Counted from the stretch's first letter, positions 11,900 to 23,787 are shown. The stretch is DNA of 64,000 bases from Sabethes cyaneus (GCF_943734655.1 NC_071355.1:18860268-18924267); one strand, 5' to 3'. Numbers and translations: made by a program. Notes: a model not told the origin generated them from the sequence alone.

Positions 11900-14800
11900 A
11901 AAAGACAGTGTTTAGAAAAAGGATGAAATTTCAGTTATTTACGTTGAATGACACTAAAAACATTAATACTTTTCAAAGTAATACAATTTTCACAGTGGAT
12001 AAAGGCTCTATGACGGCTCTAGAAGACTGTAAATCCCTTTTAGGTTACAAATTCGGGACTGCTCCTCTCAGAAAGCAAATACTGAGAGAGAGAGACAGTA
12101 TAAAAGTAGTGGAAATATTAATAAAAAAAGTGAAGGGACAGCTGACAGGAGGCAGCAAAAGCCCACAGATACTAATTGCAACAGGAAAGCTGTAGATGAA
12201 TCCATAACCGGCCAATCTCGAATAAAACAAAATCACTCAGGTGAGAGCAGTACAAGGGTCCGTGGTAGCCCTGAACAAGTCTGCAGATCTTCAGGTGATA
12301 TTGTGATAGCCGACGGCTGTGCTAATTTGCATACGTCAGCAGTAATAGACAGAAAGGACTGTGGACATGCTTCTGGGTCTGCAAGCAAGCTTTTCAAATG
12401 CTCGGAAGACATGAGCTCGGGTGGTAGTTCTACCGAAATGCCCTATAGCCCATCAAACTAATTTCTTAAATGGCTAAGAACAGCATTAAATTTATTCAAA
12501 CCTTCACCACGCAAAGGCAGCTTCAAGCATTCTTAGTAAAACATTTTTTCAAAGCAAACTGGATGTAGCATTCCTCCAGGGGTATACATTGGAAGGGTTT
12601 TGGGATTGGCTGCACGAAATTGTAAGTTGATTTACGACAGTAACCAGCTCTCAAGAGCTGCAATTCTAGTAAATAACAACATAAAATTTGTGCCGATTAC
12701 AGAATTTATTGATAAAGACATTGCGGCCATTATGCTGGAAGTGCCAACTAGAGATCCTCGAAAAACAAATTGGGAACGTTACAGCTCGGAGCTTAAGGGT
12801 GAGAACGGGATAATTTCAGTAGAAATAAGCTGTTTCAGGAGCTGGAAAAGGGTTCACAAATTCTAATAGACAAAATTAAACAAGCCTACCGTTTGAGTTG
12901 TCCGGAAAAAAGGCGTTCTACAAATAGGGATGTGTCGTGGTGGAACGATAGGCTAGAGAAATTAAGGAAAAGGGCCAGGAAATTATTTAAACATGCCAAA
13001 ACCACATCAAATTGGTCCAAATATAAAGAGGCTCTGACTGAATACAATAAAGAGATCACAAGATCTAAACGTAGGGATTGGAGGTTCAATTGTGAAAACA
13101 TTGAAAGTGTCCCGGTTGTTAGTAGGCTTCAGAAGGTTCTCTCAAAATCTCATTCTAATGGCTTAGGAATTCTCAAAAATAGTGATGGTTCTTTCACTTC
13201 AAATACAAAGGAAACGCTAGATGTACTGATGAAAACTCATTTTCCAGATTCTCCAGCAGTTCCCAATCAAATGTTAGTCATTTTAGACTCAAACTCTGAA
13301 ATAATAGACAAGTGTGCTGAAACTAGACCAAACGACTCGCCGGATAGATCATATAGGATAGATCTAATAGGGAGAATGAAAGTCTGGCCAATAAAATTTT
13401 CACACACCCAAGAGTAGAATGGGCAATTGATTCATTTGCCCCACTCAAATCTCCAGGAGTTGATGAAATTTTGCCAATATTTCTTCAAAAAAGCAAGACT
13501 GTATTAGTTCCTGCTTTAACAAAGCTATACAAAGCAAGTCTTTTACTGAAATATATCCCTACAGTATGGCGACAGGCCAAAGTAGTGTTTATACCAAAAG
13601 CAAACAAAAAAGACAAATCTTCACCAAAATCATTCAGACCAATTAGATTGTCATCCATATTCCTGAAAGTAATGGAAAAACTAATTGATGAATATGTTAA
13701 AGGTGTGATACTCTGCAAAAATCCTCTAAGTAAAAATCAATTCGCGTATCGAAGCGGCATGTCAACAATTACTGCTCTCCATTCTATCGTAAATAAAATA
13801 GAAAAAACTTTTGAAGCCAAAGAAGTCTTACTAGCAGCATTTCTGGATATAGAAGGAGCATTTGATAATGCTAAATCTCAATGGAAAATGCAATGAAAAG
13901 ACATGGTTTTGCAAACTGCTTGGTTGAGTGGATTGTTGAAATGCTGTCGAAACGAGAGATACTTTCCAATCTTGGAGAACCTTCATTAAAAGTTATAGCT
14001 GTTAAAGGTTGTCGACAAGGGGGAGTTTTATCTCCACTGCTTTGGTCGTTGGTGGTAGATGACCTTTTGAAAAACCTGGAATTGCTAGGCTTTGAAGTGA
14101 TTGGTTTTGCGGACGACGTCGTCATTATAGTCCGTGGCAAATTTGATACAACAGTCTCAGAACGGATGCAAACAGCATTAAGCTTCACCCTTTCATGGTG
14201 CAAAAAAGAAGGACTGAATATAAATCCTAGTAAGACCACAATTGTAACATTTACAAAAAGAAATAAAACTAACTTCATAACTGTGTACTTAGACCAAACT
14301 CCTCTACCGTTTTCTACAGAAACTAAGTGTCTTGGAATTACTCAAGATAAAAAACTCAACTGGAATACATCTAAAAGGCCACCTAAGTATCCTAAAGAAA
14401 TTTGACCAAACCTTTCTGTGGGGTATCCAACAGTACGTGCAAGATGGAACTGAAAAAAGAGAATATTGAATCATATTGAAGTTAGAGGTCATATTGAACT
14501 GGAATAATGCTCTATCAGCCCGTCATGTAAAACGGTTTATTAAGCCAAATGCCTCAATCACGCAAAAGCTATTGAATCTTTCAAAAAAACATTTGAGTAC
14601 TTTTAGCGGAGTGGTTACTGGTCATTGTCCAAGCAAATATCATCTGAAGGTAATAGGAAAGCTTAATGATGATAGATGTCGTTTCTGCAATCTAGAGTGT
14701 GAAAGTGCTCATCATATACTGTGCGAATGCACGGCATTATTCAATAAAAGGTGCAAATTTCATGATAAAGGACTGTTGGAGCCTTCGGAAATATGGGCTA

Positions 14801-14990
14801 GTTCTCCTCAGAAAGTAGTACAATTTATTCTCAACATATTACCGTGTTGGGATGATGCCTTCAAATAAAATAACAATTACTAAACGTACACAGTAGATGT
14901 TCATAAGTAAAGGCATACAACAAAAGAGGACACACCACAATAGATCAAAGAACTGGTCGCAGTGGTCCAAGGTCCCCAACAAGGAAAAAA
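11900..14990 (+). mobile_element. LOA-clade non-LTR retrotransposon, decayed
   Basis: Pieces in order: a possible ORF1 remnant (11908-12195); the start of an endonuclease (from about 12600), cut off just after LEVPT, so most of the domain is missing; the linker before RT (12893-13417); RT with FRPIRLSS, FLDIEGAFDN, GCRQGGVLSPLLW and GFADDVVII (13420-14350); and a C-terminal CRFCNLECESAHHILCEC zinc-type motif (14680-14735) ending in a stop at 14868. The reading frame changes at several points and stops occur, so no protein could be made. The A-rich tail is at about 14980. The clade call rests on motif style (DIEGAFDN, GGVLSPLLW). Confidence 0.8.
13437..14360 (+). pseudogene. Reverse transcriptase domain of the LOA LINE, frameshifted
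   Basis: The best-preserved stretch of the relic above. Fingers and palm motifs read SFAPLKSPGVDEI, then FIPKANKKDKSSPKSFRPI, FLDIEGAFDN and, in a second frame from about 13881, GCRQGGVLSPLLWSLVVDD and GFADD. The frame breaks between motif A and the next helix, near 13870. The catalytic aspartates (DIEGAF and ADD) are retained. Intact relatives encode target-primed reverse transcription. This copy is inactive. Confidence 0.8.
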
Positions 14991-15311
14991 AAGTAATACA
15001 AGTGTTCGATGTCTGAGACTGAAATATTCGAGCTTTGAATGTCGACCATGAAAGTGTTCGAAGTTTGAATCAAAACCGAACAGCAGTTTTTTTAATGTTT
15101 TTCAATGTAAATTAACAGTTGATCCTCATTTTTAAAATGTTAACATGAAAATAATTAAACTGTCATGCTATTAAACCATTTATGGGAGTAGAATAAAGAT
15201 GTTTTCGAACATTTTTCTTTGAAGAAAGTTTCAGCATAGCTTAAGTGTTCGAAGTTTGAATCAGAACGGTATATTACATACACATGCATATGTGTTGATG
15301 ATAACTACCAT

Positions 15312-16000
15312 TACTTCCCATAAATGCATAACAGTCCCATGTGATTTTCACCACATTTGAGATAAGCCTGAGAATCATCTTTAAATTGTTCATGCTTTTA
15401 ATATTTCAAACAGTGATGTTATATTTGTTCCCAAAATTTTGCAAAAAAATATCAAACTGTGTCAGTCACAAGTTACAAATAGAAGCATAACAGTCTCAGC
15501 AGTGAATATACAGCAATAAACATCTGCTTTTAGGTAATGCCTGGACCGATTTGACAGAATAACTACCAGATGCAAAGTTTTGTGACCTAGAATTCTATTG
15601 AACAGAATTTGGATCGGATGTACGGTTCCGAAGATATGTCCGGAACAAGTTCCGGAATATATGACACTTGAACATAGAAGCACCTTGAATCATAACAAAC
15701 CCGTCATGCGACACCTCCAAGTACTCGAAATTGTAAAACTACCTCGTCCGGAAATGTTCCGGAGTGGGAATCAGTTTCTGAATTGAACTAAAATACAACA
15801 TGTGACACCTTTAAGTAGTCAAAACTGCAAAAGTAGTTCATTTGTCGTCATATAAAGTGTCCAGGATTACATTGGCCACAGCCGGACACGTTCTAGAAAC
15901 GTTCCGAATACATCCAGGAAAACGGCCAGTTTCTAACTTAAATCAAACTCTAACTTAAACTCAAAATAACAAATTACAAATAATTACCTAGACATGTATA
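15312..16000. mobile_element. 689-bp relative of the 10.7 kb element with 15-bp flanking duplication
   Basis: GATGATAACTACCAT occurs at 15297-15311 and 16001-16015. Between them lies a diverged, 3'-shortened relative of 10695-11838 starting CTTCCCATAAATGCATAACA. The host sequence on either side is the repeat that ends in the AACAAAGGTTCC motif near 16090. A 15-bp target duplication is longer than usual for cut-and-paste elements. Confidence 0.55.
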
Positions 16001-16476
16001 GATGATAACTACCATAGTGTTATCAAAAAGTTGAATTATGTTCTGAAGGCGTGTCGAATTCTAACTCAAATGACAAATGAGATGGCATAACAAAGGTTCC
16101 TTTCACCAATAGGTGAATTAAATCGGAGTTTTCATCAATCAAGTGATTCTTAACGTGTGAATCTCAATACAAATACAGTCACCCCAGTATTATGGGCCAC
16201 CCAGTATTATGGGCCAGTCTATACTTTACGTTAGTTTTAAAGGTAACAAATTAATATTTAGCTATCGAGTATGAGTTCAATAGATAGCAGCAACATTCTG
16301 CTGCATGGTTGACAGCAATATACTCAGTTCCAATGCGTTAATTTTCTTAATTTTCCGATAGTTGTCAGTTAGCTCCAATCGACTTTCGATTTGTTGTTAT
16401 TTTTGCGGTTGTTATAAAAAGTCGGTTGTAAATTATAAGCTGAATAGCGGCGTAAATTTGTGTGTCCGAGCGTAAA

Positions 16477-17053
16477 ATGGATGGAAATCGAGGGAATAGG
16501 TATGTATTCATAGAATTTCACCTAGAAAAATGCATTTTACGTTTTAATATACGAAATTAAATAATGGCCCATAATACTGGGAGCAAATTTGACTTTTCCC
16601 AGTATTATGGGTCAAGCATATAGATCAACAGAATTCGCTGTTTTTGACTATAATTGTAATTTTTATCTTCAGTAAAACGAAGAAAGCCTCCCAGTTGGCC
16701 TCGAGCCATGATGCCGGCCTAATAAGCTAGTCGTCGTATGTTCGAATCTCGGCTGGGACAGGCTGTTAGAGTCAATAGGATCGTAGCAACTGCCCCTGCA
16801 ATTGTCTTGTACTCTAAAAGCTGGCTGCGAAGTCTGTCGTATAAAAACAGAAGGTCAAGTTTCGATAACAAAATGTAGGCTTTGCTTTGCTAAAACGAAG
16901 AAACGTGCAAGGAAAATCAATATACAAAAATCGAAGCTCTATGATCCTGATTTTTTGCATTACGCTCTTGATCTAGCAAGACAAACCGAAAAAAATCGGG
17001 AAGTTGCAAGAGATCACAATCTACTGTACAGTACGGTTCCGCGTTATTTTTGA
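16477..17053 (+). pseudogene. pogo-type transposase N-terminus (psq/CENP-B HTH), SINE-interrupted
   Basis: A short first exon (ATG at 16477) can end at AATAG|GTATGT (16499/16500), and an acceptor TTATCTTCAG ends at 16672. Ignoring the SINE and one copy of its 13-bp duplication, the second exon reads a basic stretch followed by YDPDFLHYALDLARQTEKNR and EVARDHNLLYSTVPRYF, then a stop at 17051-17053. That is the pattern of a Pipsqueak/CENP-B helix-turn-helix, which binds the element's ends. The stop right after the helix and the missing DDE domain make it a relic. The splice sites are inferred. Confidence 0.6.
16686..16890 (+). mobile_element. tRNA-derived SINE, copy 1
   Basis: The head carries a pol III A-box-like TTGGCCTCGAG and a B box, TATGTTCGAATCTCGGCTGGGA. 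The tail is GCTTTGCTTTGC. It is flanked by an exact 13-bp duplication, TAAAACGAAGAAA (16673-16685 and 16891-16903). Two more copies lie at 42834-43043 (+) and 47930-48160 (-). It is the same kind of element as mosquito tRNA SINEs. It was mobilised by LINE machinery. Confidence 0.85.
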
Positions 17054-17099
17054 AAACCACCCAAAACTAATAAGTCAGAACCAAATACTTTTCTTCGTC

Positions 17100-17600
17100 T
17101 TGAACTTACTTACTTTACTTAGTTGGCTTGCCGTTCTACGACAAAGCCTGATGAACAAAGTTTCTCCAATACACTCGGTTGTGGGCCAACTCTCTCCAAT
17201 TTCTCAGACTCGCTCCACCTAGTCTAACCATCCTGCTCGACTCACCCCTGGTCGTCTTATTCCTACCGGATGTGAGGCAAATACTTTGCAGGGTAGTTGT
17301 TCGGCATTCTTGCAACTTGCCCTACCTATCGTGTCCGTTTGCTTCAGCCGCCTTTTGTATACTTGGTTTGCCATAGAGACCATCACCTTGATGAAGCCCT
17401 CTGTGTGATTCAAATGAACTTGACAATCCACACGAAATCCAAACACAGCACTGAGTACCATCCATCATAGATTGAATCAGTTTGATGAGCTTCCTCAAGA
17501 AGAATCTAAAATTAATTGATTCTAATGTCAACTCACTCAGACAAGATACAACAGGATCACTAACCCCCCCCCCCCCCTCCACCACACACACAAACACGCG
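17100..17600 (-). mobile_element. Non-LTR retrotransposon 3' tail
   Basis: Minus-strand phrases such as GGCAAACCAAGTATACAAAAG and GCAAGAATGCCGAACAACTA encode a decayed endonuclease/RT C-terminus. It ends in a tail of TTAGT/AAGTAAG repeats at 17100-17115. A fragment of what seems to be the same LINE type is at 55262-55566. The plus-strand (C)n run at about 17564-17578 lies at its upstream edge. Confidence 0.5.
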
Positions 17601-17859
17601 TGCGCTCGCTTTTCTTTAAATAAAACCAATTTTGTTTTACTGATCCATAATACTGGGAATGGAACATGCTTACATTTTATTGTTCTGCAAAAAAGTGTGT
17701 GATTTTGGAAGAAGTTTGCCTACAGAACATCAAATTATGATATATTTATAACCAATTAAGTTATAAATAAACTGTAAATTATTTAAATCTGTGTTTCTAC
17801 CAATAATTTTGTAACATCATCATGCTTAACTGGCCTATAATACTGGGATGACTGTATCT

Positions 17860-20124
17860 CGAGTAACCTTTTTTGTTGCAGCTAGATAAAATGTAACGCT
17901 GCAAGCGTCTGCTGAGAATTGAAAAGAGAACAAAAGTTTTACTATAGATCAAGAGCTAAATTGGCGAAATGCATAGCATATACTGCGCAGTTTACGAATG
18001 TTCTATTGCTATTGGTCCATTGCTTTTAGATCAATGATGATGATGATTTTTTGTTTTGAGCATAAAAACTGCTTTTGAAATCCCAGAAGTCAATGCCACG
18101 TGTTTGATCTTTAAACGTTCTCTGCTGAGCTATCTTGTTGAACTCAATGGAAACTAAATTTTACGAAAGATAAACAACAACTATTACGATCTTCTACTCC
18201 CACACCGAAGTTAATAAACAACCCCAATAAACACCAGCAGCATTTCGTCTACGAGCAAACATCAACCTGACATGACGCGATGGCGCGATACGAAGCGTCC
18301 GTTTTCGATGATGCTGCGTGACAGCCAGCTTCCACCGAATAGAAAGGTAGCAAACCTTAACGCTTCGTTTAGTGCATCCTAAACTTGACTCGTATATGCG
18401 CTGCATCTGCACACAGCCCATTCCCAGGAGGTGCAGCATAACAATTCAGCTTGCGGTCGGTGAAAAGTCACTCAAAAGAAACAACAACCGCTCGCACAGG
18501 CTGCACCGCATCGCAACCGGGCTTGTACTAGCAGCTGAGCTCCTCGGAAGCAAACAACAAACCGAGCGGCGAAAGGAACTGTTCCCGGGATCGCGCACGA
18601 TGCGCCTCTTCCGTACGGGAGAAACTTTATCGTCTGGATGCCAACCCACGACGCGACCCAGAGCTTTCGGTTCGTACCTACCTCCCTACTGCATGTTATG
18701 AGACAGACAGTCACTTTTCGACAGACAGGATTCAGGGCGAGTGAAGCGGAAAACAACCAGGTAACGGCTATACGGGAGAAAACAACGAACTTTTGCATGA
18801 TTTATATGCGAGTAGCAGTATCGTTAAGTTTGAGTTGTGTGGTTTTATGATAAATTCAGTGTCATAATGAACATATGCGTGCCTGTTAGACGACCTCGCT
18901 CGGAGTTGCACTGTTTGCCGGGAAAACAAGACTTGTTTCGGGTAACGGGATGCCGACGGAACTGCGGTTCCGTTTCTGATTTGCGGAAAATAGTTTATGG
19001 AGTTGAAACCGAATAGGCAGGATATCGCACAAATACAAAACACTAAATTTCTGAACGGATCAAAGTGGACACCCTTTTATAGGTCACCTATTAAATGCAA
19101 ATTTATGCTGACTGATGCCCGCACTTCATGAACCGTGTAACCTCCGTCATAAAGCTTAAACAAATTGATGCGTGAAAAGCTTCCATACAAATGCCATTCA
19201 TTATGCAGCGAAAATGATCGCCCCAATCTGCTGCGGAAAATGTATCGTTTCCCCGTGTTGTTAGATACCGCACTTGATGTGGTTTTTCCTGTGCTGCAGT
19301 CAACACTGCAATTAGCGCAATTTTCAACTGCAGCGGCGAAAAAAGCCGGAAGCCGCGCAAGCATAATTACTGTGGATCAAATGTTGCAAAGATTGGCAAT
19401 TAACTTGCGGTCATAATTAGGGTTGGAAATTGTTCGCTCGCTATCGCATCGAAACAAAATGGTTTCGGTGGAAAACGGGAATAGTTTTCAATTTGTGCTG
19501 TGCTGGTCAAGCATTCGACACGACACGAGGAGTACACTCAGAAAACTGACCGCGCAGATCACGACGAAGTGAAACAAGCTTTACGTTCAACAGTTTGCTT
19601 CTTTTTCCGGAGGTAATTTTAATCGTCCACAAGACGATGTTTAACACCAACCAATGCGCAGTCTTCTGGGAAGGAAAGTTTTGTTCGCTGCAGGCTGCAG
19701 CATTCCGACAAATAAAAAAAGGAAACGTTTACCAATTCGATTCTCAACCGGTCTGGGTTTTATTTTAGCAACCAGCAGACAGGACCCGGTCAGCAAATGT
19801 TCCCATCGGACGAAAGCTTTTTTCCCCTTTGCCAGCAAAACTAACTTGCACCGACTTTCTGCTGGAAACCTGCTTTAAAATACAAGCACACATTTGCCCG
19901 GGGCTAATGAGAAATTAAAATGTTAATTAAAATTCAATAGAGTTCTAATGTATGCTGGTGAGTCTTTGGGGAACTTTATTTGCTACAGCTGCGCTTGGTC
20001 AACGGCCAAAAAAAGATAATCCTGTTTTAAAAATTTAATAAGTGCAGCAACAATCCGGAACTGATAGCTTGTAGAGTTTAGGTGCACTTCTGGTAAAAAA
20101 CCGATTCTAAAATTCCAATAAGTA
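17860..20124. other. Low-repeat, higher-GC stretch without a convincing gene
   Basis: Small frames (at most 109 codons) occur on both strands around 18190-18800 and 19080-19420, with no domain, signal peptide or shared frame. The GC content and lack of dispersed repeats set it apart from the flanks. It could be regulatory or untranslated sequence of a gene outside the window. Confidence 0.35.
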
Positions 20125-20170
20125 ATTTACACTAATAGGTAACAAACAAAGAGTACCTATTAGTGTAAAT
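20125..20170. repeat. Perfect 17-bp hairpin
   Basis: ATTTACACTAATAGGTA (20125-20141) is followed after 12 bases by its exact complement (20154-20170). Not obviously part of a larger inverted element. The arms are too short for a typical insect miRNA precursor. Confidence 0.7.
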
Positions 20171-20639
20171 GCCACTGCTCCCTTGATTTTAGCGTCGTTA
20201 TTATATCATTTTGGTTAATAAATTATGATTTTGACATCATTTTAATATTTATTTGCCAGTTTTCTAGAAATTTTGAAGTAGGACTACTTCTTTGATTTCT
20301 ATATTGGGGTGCACTTTAGAAAAACGAAAAGGGAACATGTAACGAAAAGTGGTTATGGTTTGCACGCTTATAACTCAGTCATCCCTCAATAGATTCTAGA
20401 GATATTTATATCAATCGATTGGAAATTTTTCAAAAAATCTATTACAACACAGTTTATTACATGTTTCCCTAACAGACGTGTAATAATTAAAAAAATATTA
20501 GACGAACATTCATTAATTCAATATTTTCATTTTTTTTTGCCTCCCCACGTCAATGCTTCCCAAGCACAGATGACAGAAATATACACGAGATGAGCTATGA
20601 GTTAAGCTCCCTTATGATTGTATTTAATTTATGCCCTAT

Positions 20640-21193
20640 AATAGAATCCGTTCGAAAATTGTTGGGCTTCGGCTGTTGCTGCTTGCTGCTTCTCCGGAAT
20701 AAGACATCCAAATTCATCGAGCGAGACGCCAACAAACCGAAGAAGCCACCGACTCGTCCGCCAGCGAACGATATGGTTTTCGCTGCTACCAATACCCTGT
20801 ATAATGATCGGATCCTCGCTGTAACTTGCACGCCGTCTTCAAGTAAATCGCCGCCAGCCACAATTGTGACGTTTCAAAGTTGGCCACATTCGTGAAAAAG
20901 GTTTTGAAATTAGGTAGCTGTCGAAAAGGTCGAATAGCTGGTCCAAACAAAGAGAGGAGGCGCTTCCGATTCGTTTAAGGTTGATAAAACGGACGATAAC
21001 AAATTAACTTTGCTAACTGCTGCAAAGGCGGCTCCGATTAAAGCTATACTACTAAAGTAAATATGCGGCTGCCCCCGAACAAATATCTACTAAGCCAATG
21101 AAAACCGCAGCAAAGGCACCGAAAGCCCCAAAGCCAAAAGTAGTTGTTCCAGCGGAGAAGGTGGCCCGAAAAAAAGCTGCTGCCCAGATGTAA
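20640..21193 (+). pseudogene. Histone H1 pseudogene 1
   Basis: A linker-histone globular domain can be followed across frames. KKPPTRPPANDMVFAATNTL is at about 20739-20800. A stretch at 20840-20990 corresponds to the H1 helix-turn region: an IAA...CDVSKLATFVKK-like reading, then GASDSFKVDK. A lysine/alanine-rich tail with AKAPKAPKPK-like words follows at 21100-21190, ending in a stop at 21191. Frameshifts and in-frame stops, including one where the second core helix should start, mean no linker histone is made. The gene sits upstream of an intact-looking histone stem-loop (21236-21251) and is repeated at 22140-22630. Confidence 0.8.
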
Positions 21194-21235
21194 ATTTCTT
21201 TGATTTGCATTACTAGTATCTGGTAGAAAACAATC

Positions 21236-21251
21236 AGTTCTTTTAAGAACT
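21236..21251 (+). promoter_or_regulatory. Histone mRNA 3' stem-loop (H1 pseudogene 1)
   Basis: AGTTCT-TTTA-AGAACT: a 6-bp stem with a 4-base loop, 43 bp after the H1 stop. This is the architecture of the metazoan replication-dependent histone 3' processing signal bound by SLBP. Confidence 0.75.
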
Positions 21252-21477
21252 ACTGAATAAGTATACGAAGCAGTTAAATTGATTTTTCTCATATTTTTCC
21301 TTATTTTAAAATGAACATGACAAATTGGAAGTTTATCAAGTATGCGCGTACGAGCCCGCCAGTCATGTTTAAACTGTATTACATGGCAAAATCCTCTGAA
21401 AAGCAAACTGCGCCACTTCGTAATTCGAGACTAAGCGTTTAGTGAGAAAACCGAATTGCATCTTCATTTATATATTT

Positions 21478-21752
21478 GGCCCTAAAAAGGGCTAATTGTT
21501 GGATTATTACAGAAACCTGACCAGATACATTTACTATGAATATTTGTACTTTGGTGACTGTTTCGGTACGTTCCGAGACGGCGCGCGCATGGCAAACTCA
21601 CCCGGCAGCCAGCCACACTCACTATAACTTTATATTATGCTTGACTGAGCGGTAGTCAACAAACGAAAGAAAATAGCGTAGCTCTCCTAGCGGCGTGGCT
21701 TCTTCTTCTTCATATCGCTTTTTGCGGCCTTTCCACTGGATGTCGGTGCCAT
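21478..21752 (-). pseudogene. Histone H2B pseudogene 1
   Basis: On the minus strand the ATG at 21752 begins MAPTSSGKAAK and a KKKK stretch, then ESYAI in another frame. The sequence then jumps to the H2B C-terminus (LPGEFA...AVSER) at about 21560-21620, so most of the histone fold is deleted. The 3' stem-loop AGCCCT-TTTT-AGGGCC is exact at 21493-21478. A TATA-like ATATATA lies upstream at 21898-21904. Nucleosome function is impossible. Confidence 0.8.
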
Positions 21753-22139
21753 GACATGACATGAAGACGATGCTTGATCTACAGAAACTGGAAGCTTCAA
21801 ACAAAGTACAGTTTCATAGTCACGCCTTGTTTTCTTCTCTGCCATTCCTTTTTCTACGTAGATCAGCCTTTGTTACAAATTGCTGCCGTTTGCTCTGATA
21901 TATAACCAACGGTAATCTGAGGAACCGCATCATTTTCGCATGGACATCGGTACCGAGAGTACCGATTTTCTCTCCCTCACTGGACGCAGCAAAAGTGGTA
22001 ATACGCAGCAGCAGCCGATCCCCGATCTGCATTTGCTAAAAATTTTTGCCTTCCCAAGCCGATGCTTCCCTAGCACGGATGACAGAAATATATAGGAGAT
22101 GAGCTATGGATTAAATTCCCTTAGATTGTATTTAATTTA

Positions 22140-22630
22140 GGCCCTATAGAATCCGATCGAAATTGTTGAGCTTTAGCTGTTGCTGCTTCCCCGGATAAGG
22201 CAACGAAGACATCTAACTTCACTAAGCGAGACGCCAATAAACCGAAGAGTCAACAGATTCTCGTTGGAAGCCGTCTAAAAGTATATCGCCGCCAGCTACA
22301 ATTGTGACGTTTCAAGATTGGACACATTCCTGAAAAAGGCTTTTAAAAGCTAGTTTTCAACAAGAGAAAGCTAATCCAAACAAAGAGAACTGGCGCTTCC
22401 GGTTCGTTCGCCTACCAAATTGGATAGCGAGAAGCAAGGTGCCGAAAATGGCTGCAGCAATGGCGGCTCCGGTTGAAGCTGCCAGAAAGACTACTGCTGG
22501 AGAAAAAAGGCTGCTGCCCCCGAACAAAAATCTTACTAAGTCTTACAGAAGACCATAGAAAACTCCAAAACCAAAAAAAAGTCGTTCCAACAGAGAATGC
22601 GGCCCGAAAAAAGCTGCTGCCAAGCAGTAA
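22140..22630 (+). pseudogene. Histone H1 pseudogene 2
   Basis: This is a second copy of the 20640-21193 relic in the same orientation, with shared leader words (GAGATGAGCTATG, GTATTTAATTTA) and the same globular-domain and tail fragments. It has different small deletions and a stop at 22628. The processing stem-loop AGTTCT-TTTA-AGAACT is at 22673-22688. Its position just behind the H2B pseudogene 1 promoter shows that a unit of about 1.5 kb was duplicated in tandem. Confidence 0.8.
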
Positions 22631-22672
22631 ATTTCTTCGATTTGTATTATTAATATCTGGTAGAAAACAATC

Positions 22673-22688
22673 AGTTCTTTTAAGAACT
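22673..22688 (+). promoter_or_regulatory. Histone mRNA 3' stem-loop (H1 pseudogene 2)
   Basis: Identical 6-bp stem and 4-base loop to 21236-21251, again 43 bp after the stop. Confidence 0.75.
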
Positions 22689-23317
22689 ACTGAATAAGTA
22701 TATGAAGCAGTTGAATTGATTTTTCTCATGAATCATATTCCTCATTTAAAAATGCACATAAAAAGTTGGCAGTTTATTTATCCAAGCATGAACACGTACA
22801 GATGTTTAAACTGCATTACGACAAATATTGCGAACCCATGTTAAAAGCATCAGGTTATTGTAACAAATGGACAAACAGATGCAAGCATTCACGGGTTCAT
22901 TTTGTTCATAATGTTTTAATAAGTTACCTTATTTTTTGCAACTTCCACAACAGATCCGTTATGGAGTCGAAAAGACCATTATAGTTCAATCAAATTATCA
23001 AATATAAAAGTTCCACACCAATTTCCAACAGTTTTAATAAAAGCGCTCGTTAATGAGCAGAAAAAAAGTTACTGAATAATTGTTCTGTACTATAACATAC
23101 TTTTAAATGAATTTTTAAATGAACTTTAGTGAATACAACTGATCATATACCTACCTACATATGCAAAATAATGCCATTTCGTGATTCTTTCTGGAAAGCA
23201 TGAAACGGAAAAGCCACATTACCTGGCAAAATCCTTTGAAAAGAAAACTGCGCCACTTCGTAATTCGAGGCGAAGCGTTTAGGGAGAAGATCGAATTGCA
23301 TCTTCATTTATATATTT

Positions 23318-23470
23318 GGCCCTAAAAAGGGCTGATTGTTGTATAGTTACAGAAGCCTGACATCACATATATTTACTATAAGCCGGTATACTTTGGTACC
23401 ATCCGAGACGGCGCGCTTGGCAAACTCACCCGGCAGCCAGCCACGCTCACTATAACTTGTTGCAATTATG
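23318..23470 (-). pseudogene. Histone H2B pseudogene 2 (C-terminal remnant)
   Basis: On the minus strand it reads LPGEFAKRAVSDGTK, matching an H2B C-terminus, with the exact stem-loop AGCCCT-TTTT-AGGGCC at 23333-23318. The upstream join (near the word AGTCAAGCATAAT) is the same as in pseudogene 1, so the internal deletion is older than the duplication. The N-terminal half is missing. Confidence 0.75.
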
Positions 23471-23787
23471 CTTGACTGTTGACTGAGCGGGTACAGTCAA
23501 AAGAGCAAAACCACAACCACACACAACTGTGAGTGCCGTCTGCCGTGCCAATCTGCCAATGTGCCATCCCGGTCGATCCACGTTTGCTTTCTTACTTGAA
23601 AATGATGCATGCGCGGTGAGGTAGCTCCACCCTTTTTTCCTAGTCTGCTATTCCATTACCTACGTAGCACGGCCTTATTGTTGATTCTTGTTGCACAGAT
23701 ATATAACAAGAGGTAAGTCGGTGAACGGTACTATTTAGACGCTGTTCGAGTTACTGTAAACATCGAGTCGAAACACAAATTCTAATC

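Larger units (their letters stand above)
16176..17854 (+). mobile_element. pogo-like (Tc1/mariner superfamily) transposon, inactive
   Basis: The left tip CAGTCACCCCAGTATTATGG (16176) and the right tip, the reverse complement of CAGTCATCCCAGTATTATAG (17854), form 24-bp inverted repeats with two mismatches. TA flanks both sides (16174-16175 and 17855-17856). The motif CCAGTATTATGGG repeats inside, near 16196-16215, 16566, 16605 and 17645, as subterminal transposase sites would. The element has been hit by a SINE (16686-16890) and by a LINE tail (about 17100-17600). The catalytic domain is gone. Confidence 0.8.

Noticed and set aside
16730..16770. tRNA gene
   Set aside because: The B-box match belongs to the SINE head. 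No cloverleaf or mature tRNA can be built there or in the other two copies.
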